Part shown: in pieces, positions 60,920-64,000 of the stretch | Position numbering within the stretch: the first letter of the stretch is position 1 | Layout: every line of letters begins with the position of its first letter | Source: Rhizocola hellebori | GTDB taxonomy: Bacteria; Actinomycetota; Actinomycetes; Mycobacteriales; Micromonosporaceae | Length of the DNA stretch: 64,000 nt | NCBI RefSeq assembly: GCF_016862955.1 | Contig: NZ_BONY01000021.1 | Location: 62,001-126,000 of the forward strand | Reading direction: 5' to 3' | Position numbers and translations under genes: made by a program | Notes under the pieces: generated by a model | What the model saw: only the letters and a program-made list of their open reading frames with translations | Told to the model about the DNA's origin: nothing | The model's database searches: none

Positions 60920-62440
60920 TCACATCTCGGCCGCGGGTTTAAGGGGCTTAGTTGCCGGGCCCTGAAGCACCTGGCCGTCGACGTCGAATCGCGACCCGTG
61001 ACACGGGCACTCCCAAGCCTTTTCGGCGTCGTTGAAGGCCACGACGCAGCCGAGATGGGTGCAGGTCGCCGAGACCATGTGCAGCTGGCCGCTGGAGTCT
61101 CGATAGGCAGCGCATTTCTCGCCGCCGATCCGCAGCACCGCCGCGGCATCCAGCGGGAGCTTTTCGGGCGACTCGACCGGCGAACGGCGTAGCCGGTCAC
61201 GAACGAAGTGGCCCGCCACCTTGACCGTGCTCTTGAGCACCGGCCCGGCCGCGAGCAGTGGGTGCACGCGTTGCGGGTCGAAGACGTCGGCCCACGGCAG
61301 GTCCTGTCCCGCGATGGAGGAGGCGATCAGCCGGCCGGCCATGATGCCGTTGCTCATTCCCCAGCCCGCGAAACCTGTGGCCACCCAGGTGTGTTTGGCG
61401 CCCGGATGCAGCCGGCCCACATAGGGCAGGCCATCGCTTGAGGTGTTGTCCTGCGCGGCCCACCGGTAGGCCGGCTCGAGCTCGCCGAAGTGCTGGTGGG
61501 TCCAGGCGGCGAGCCGCTCATACCGTTCGGTGACCTCGCCCGCGCCGGGCTCGAAATGCTCCCCGGTGACGATCAGCAGGCGCTGGCCGTCGCCAATGGG
61601 GGCGGTGCGCACCGACCGCGTGTTGTGCTCGCGGGTCAGGTACATGCCGTGCGGGTCGCGATCGGCCGGAATCGGCGCGGCGAGCACCACCTCACGCCGG
61701 GGGACCAGACGGGTGAAGAGCAGCGACCGGTCGAAGGTGGGATAGTGCGTCGCCACCACCACCTCCCGGGCGGTGATCGCCACGCCGTGATCGGTGGTCA
61801 GCCGGCACGGCTCGCCTTCGTCCAGCTCCACGATGCGGGTGTGCTCGTAGATGGCGCCACCGGCGGCGATGAGAGCATCGGCTATCCCGAGCAGGTAGCG
61901 CCGCGGGTGAAACTGCAGCTGATTTTCCACCCGAACAGCCCCCGCGATGGGGAAGGGAAGGCCCGACTGCCGGGTGAAACTGGCTTCCAGGCCCGCTTTC
62001 GCGGCCGCTTCGGCCTCCGCGTATAGCTTGTCGGCTTCGTGGATCTGCTCGGCATAGGTGAAGGCGGGCAGGCGCTCCAGCTCGCAGTCGATGCCCAGCT
62101 CGGTGGCAGTCAGGGCGGCGTACTCCACGGCGTCCTGCTGCGAGCTGGCGTAGAGCTTGGCGGTCGCGGCTCCGAACGACGAGGTGAGCCGGTCGTAGAT
62201 CATGGCGTGCAGCGAGGTGAGCTTGGCGGTGGTGTTTCCGGTGACGCCGGTGATTATCCGCGCCGCCTCGACGACGGTCACCTGACGCCCCGCTTTTGCC
62301 AGCTCCCATGCCGTGCTGAGACCGGCTATGCCGGCGCCGATCACGACCACGTCGGCGCTCATGTCGGTGTCGAGAGACGGAAAGGCGGTCTCGGGCGTGG
62401 TGTCGATCCAGTACGACTCCGGCTTTCCCGGCAGGGTCAT
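60920..62440 (-). CDS. FAD-dependent oxidoreductase with C-terminal Rieske domain
   Basis: 506 residues from the ATG at 62440. The DAO-type FAD domain has ADVVVIGAGIAGLSTAWELA, then the GVTGNTTAKLTSLH motif, ATHYPTFD and ATGFAGWGMSNGIMAGRLIA. The C-terminal 90 residues are a Rieske [2Fe-2S] domain with CTHLGC and CPCHGSRF. This fusion is common in soil bacteria (often labelled as FAD-binding oxidoreductase with Rieske) and is thought to oxidise small amines or glycine-like substrates; the substrate is unknown. It is divergent from the CBM2 kinase. Confidence 0.92.
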   Translation of the reverse strand: MTLPGKPESYWIDTTPETAFPSLDTDMSADVVVIGAGIAGLSTAWELAKAGRQVTVVEAARIITGVTGNTTAKLTSLHAMIYDRLTSSFGAATAKLYASSQQDAVEYAALTATELGIDCELERLPAFTYAEQIHEADKLYAEAEAAAKAGLEASFTRQSGLPFPIAGAVRVENQLQFHPRRYLLGIADALIAAGGAIYEHTRIVELDEGEPCRLTTDHGVAITAREVVVATHYPTFDRSLLFTRLVPRREVVLAAPIPADRDPHGMYLTREHNTRSVRTAPIGDGQRLLIVTGEHFEPGAGEVTERYERLAAWTHQHFGELEPAYRWAAQDNTSSDGLPYVGRLHPGAKHTWVATGFAGWGMSNGIMAGRLIASSIAGQDLPWADVFDPQRVHPLLAAGPVLKSTVKVAGHFVRDRLRRSPVESPEKLPLDAAAVLRIGGEKCAAYRDSSGQLHMVSATCTHLGCVVAFNDAEKAWECPCHGSRFDVDGQVLQGPATKPLKPAAEM

Positions 62441-62566
62441 GGCCTCACAGCCCTCTGGTTGATCTGCTCGCTCAAGAGCCGGATTACCCTTCAATCCGGG
62501 CGGCAAAACAAGCCTACCCACCATGAACAATGTTTAGCCGGAAGCTGGGCAGGAAACCCCTTAGCC

Positions 62567-64000
62567 ATGGCGCAGACAACGCTTTCAGGCCGTTACCGGC
62601 TCGTCGAGCAGCTGGGCAGCGGTGGGATGGCGGTCGTTTGGCGTGGTTACGACGAGGTCCTCGGCCGCCAGGTCGCCATCAAGGTGCCGGGTCCGGAGCT
62701 GGCCGCCAACGAGGCGTTCGTGCAGCGGCTGCGCGGCGAGGCGCAGGCGGTGGCCCGGCTCTCCCATCCCCATATCACCGCCGTGCACGACTACGGCGAG
62801 TCGCTCGCCGAGGACGGCAAGCCTCAGCCCTATGTGGTGATGGAACTTGTCGAGGGCACCACCCTGCATGACGTGCTGGCCACCGGGCGCGATCTGCCAT
62901 GGCGCGATGCGGCCGCCATAGCGGCGCAGATCGCGATGGCGCTCGCCGAGGCGCACGAGCGCGGCATCGTGCACCGCGATGTGTCGTCGTGCAACGTGAT
63001 GCTCACCGCGACCGGGGTCAAGGTTCTCGACTTCGGCATCGCGGCACTGATCGGCGAGCATGACTCGCCCGAGCCGGACAAGCTGCTGGGAACCCCGGCT
63101 TACGTTGCCCCGGAACGGCTTCGCGAGAACGAGGTCGCCGCGGCCGTAGACGTCTACGCGGTCGGCATTCTGCTCTACCGGATGTTGCGCGGGAGGTTTC
63201 CCTGGCCGGTGGAGACGCCCACCGCGTTGCTCGAAGCCCATCTCAGGCTCAAGCCCGCCCCACTGCCGGAAGTTGCGGGCCGGCCGCAAGGGCTGGTTGA
63301 GCTCTGCCATCGCTGTCTGGCCAAGGATCCGGCCGATCGCCCCACCAGTGCCGAGCTGGCGGCAAGGCTGGCCAAGATTGCGGGCATGCGTAAGCCGACG
63401 GCGCTCACCAAGGTGCCGGTGTCCCCAAAGCCGCCCGCGCGCACGACCGTCCTGTCCTGGGACACCGCGCCCTTGACGCCCGTCCCGGCAAGGAATGAGC
63501 TTCTTGGCGAGCCGCTGGTCCAGCGGGGTCGTCCACTCCGGATGGCCGCTACCGGCGGTCTCGGCCTGGTGGCGCTGCTGCTCACCGCCTGGACCCTCGC
63601 CGGCGCGCACGCTCCCGTCGCCAACCGCTGGGGCCCGCCGGCTCGGGCTGCCGAGCAATGCCACGTCACCTATCAGGTAACCCGCGATGATGGGAGTCGG
63701 TTTGAAGCGGCCATCACCATCCAAAATGGAGCGCCGGCGCAAGAGTCAACTCAGCTTCGCTTTCCGTGGCCGGGTGATCAGAAGATGCTCTCCGCCGACG
63801 GCGCGGCGTGGAAACAGACCGGCCACGAGGTCGTGGTCGAGCCGGACGGCGGGGCGACAAACGTTGTCCTGGTTGGAAGTTATGGCCGGCTGAACGCGCT
63901 GCCCGGCAAGTTCAGCTGGAACGGCGCGGAGTGCTCGGCCACCGTGCTGGGCACCCCGGCCGATTCCGTGGTACAGGCCCAGCAGGCGGCGGCGTCCAGT
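62567..64000 (+). CDS. Ser/Thr protein kinase with transmembrane helix and CBM2-like outer domain (3' end outside window)
   Basis: The frame is open from the ATG at 62567 to the last base (478 codons, no stop). Kinase domain 1-270: LGSGGMAVVWRGYDEVLG, VAIKVPG, VHRDVSSCNVML, VLDFGIAAL, GTPAYVAPERL. The Lys after the catalytic Asp is Ser (HRDVSSCN). A juxtamembrane region is followed by one helix (AATGGLGLVALLLTAWTLAG, about 325-345). From about 362, CHVTYQVTRDDGSRFEAAIT, QLRFPWPGDQ and a closing Cys in WNGAECSATVLG match a CBM2 cellulose/chitin-binding fold; the outer domain follows a typical sensor-kinase layout. I infer a polysaccharide-sensing receptor kinase. Confidence 0.88.
   Translation, partial: MAQTTLSGRYRLVEQLGSGGMAVVWRGYDEVLGRQVAIKVPGPELAANEAFVQRLRGEAQAVARLSHPHITAVHDYGESLAEDGKPQPYVVMELVEGTTLHDVLATGRDLPWRDAAAIAAQIAMALAEAHERGIVHRDVSSCNVMLTATGVKVLDFGIAALIGEHDSPEPDKLLGTPAYVAPERLRENEVAAAVDVYAVGILLYRMLRGRFPWPVETPTALLEAHLRLKPAPLPEVAGRPQGLVELCHRCLAKDPADRPTSAELAARLAKIAGMRKPTALTKVPVSPKPPARTTVLSWDTAPLTPVPARNELLGEPLVQRGRPLRMAATGGLGLVALLLTAWTLAGAHAPVANRWGPPARAAEQCHVTYQVTRDDGSRFEAAITIQNGAPAQESTQLRFPWPGDQKMLSADGAAWKQTGHEVVVEPDGGATNVVLVGSYGRLNALPGKFSWNGAECSATVLGTPADSVVQAQQAAASS

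Overview
The DNA is GC-rich throughout, with dense coding, many GTG starts and four-base ATGA stop/start overlaps. It carries families typical of filamentous actinomycetes: an AfsR-like regulator, Ser/Thr kinases, DUF4395, SpoIIE/STAS signalling, a secreted S8 protease and azole-RiPP genes. I read it as a chromosomal segment of a high-GC actinomycete and cannot name the genus.

Region 1 (1-26 kb) is accessory and partly decayed. It opens inside an RHS/YD-repeat polymorphic toxin with a predicted PD-(D/E)xK nuclease tip and an overlapping immunity gene. Next come conflict-type genes: a nucleosidase (PNP)-NB-ARC-TPR protein split by a one-base frameshift, a three-gene operon (STAS plus GHKL-like ATPase, two-domain phosphoribosyltransferase-like protein, nucleosidase), a small membrane protein, a third nucleosidase fused to a membrane helix and an outer domain, and a membrane-anchored phosphoribosyltransferase-like protein. 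Between these lie a truncated KAP-type P-loop NTPase, a broken IS3 transposase, a shattered PIN-domain gene and smaller fragments. The region ends near a tRNA-Lys gene.

Region 2 (26-33 kb) has small actinobacterial hypotheticals, a TrmH-family RNA methyltransferase, a TIR domain fused to an Hsp70 substrate-binding domain, a subtilisin-like protease with a probable leaderless promoter, a thiamine-diphosphate enzyme and a cyclase-family hydrolase.

Region 3 (33.2-42.1 kb, minus strand) is one tightly overlapped operon for an azole-modified peptide. It encodes a Cys-rich precursor, YcaO, an E1-like leader-binding partner, an E1-like/SagB fusion, a nitroreductase, an ABC exporter, two glycosyltransferase-like proteins and a NodA-like N-acyltransferase. 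The predicted product is an azole peptide that is also glycosylated and lipidated. An S66 (LdcA/MccF) peptidase lies upstream.

Region 4 (43.5-45.1 kb) holds two tRNA-like elements whose 3' halves precede their 5' halves (circularly permuted order), beside a conserved protein of unknown function and a DUF4395 membrane protein.

Region 5 (45.2-64 kb) includes an overlapping SpoIIE phosphatase / CarH-like B12 sensor / STAS trio, an AfsR-like regulator divergent from a fatty acyl-AMP ligase and an ACP-GNAT fusion, a CHAP protein, a lipoprotein, a polytopic membrane protein paralogous to one at 7-8.4 kb, a Ser/Thr kinase, a serine hydrolase, a compact Rho, an FAD-Rieske oxidoreductase and, cut by the window end, a Ser/Thr kinase with an extracellular CBM2-like domain.
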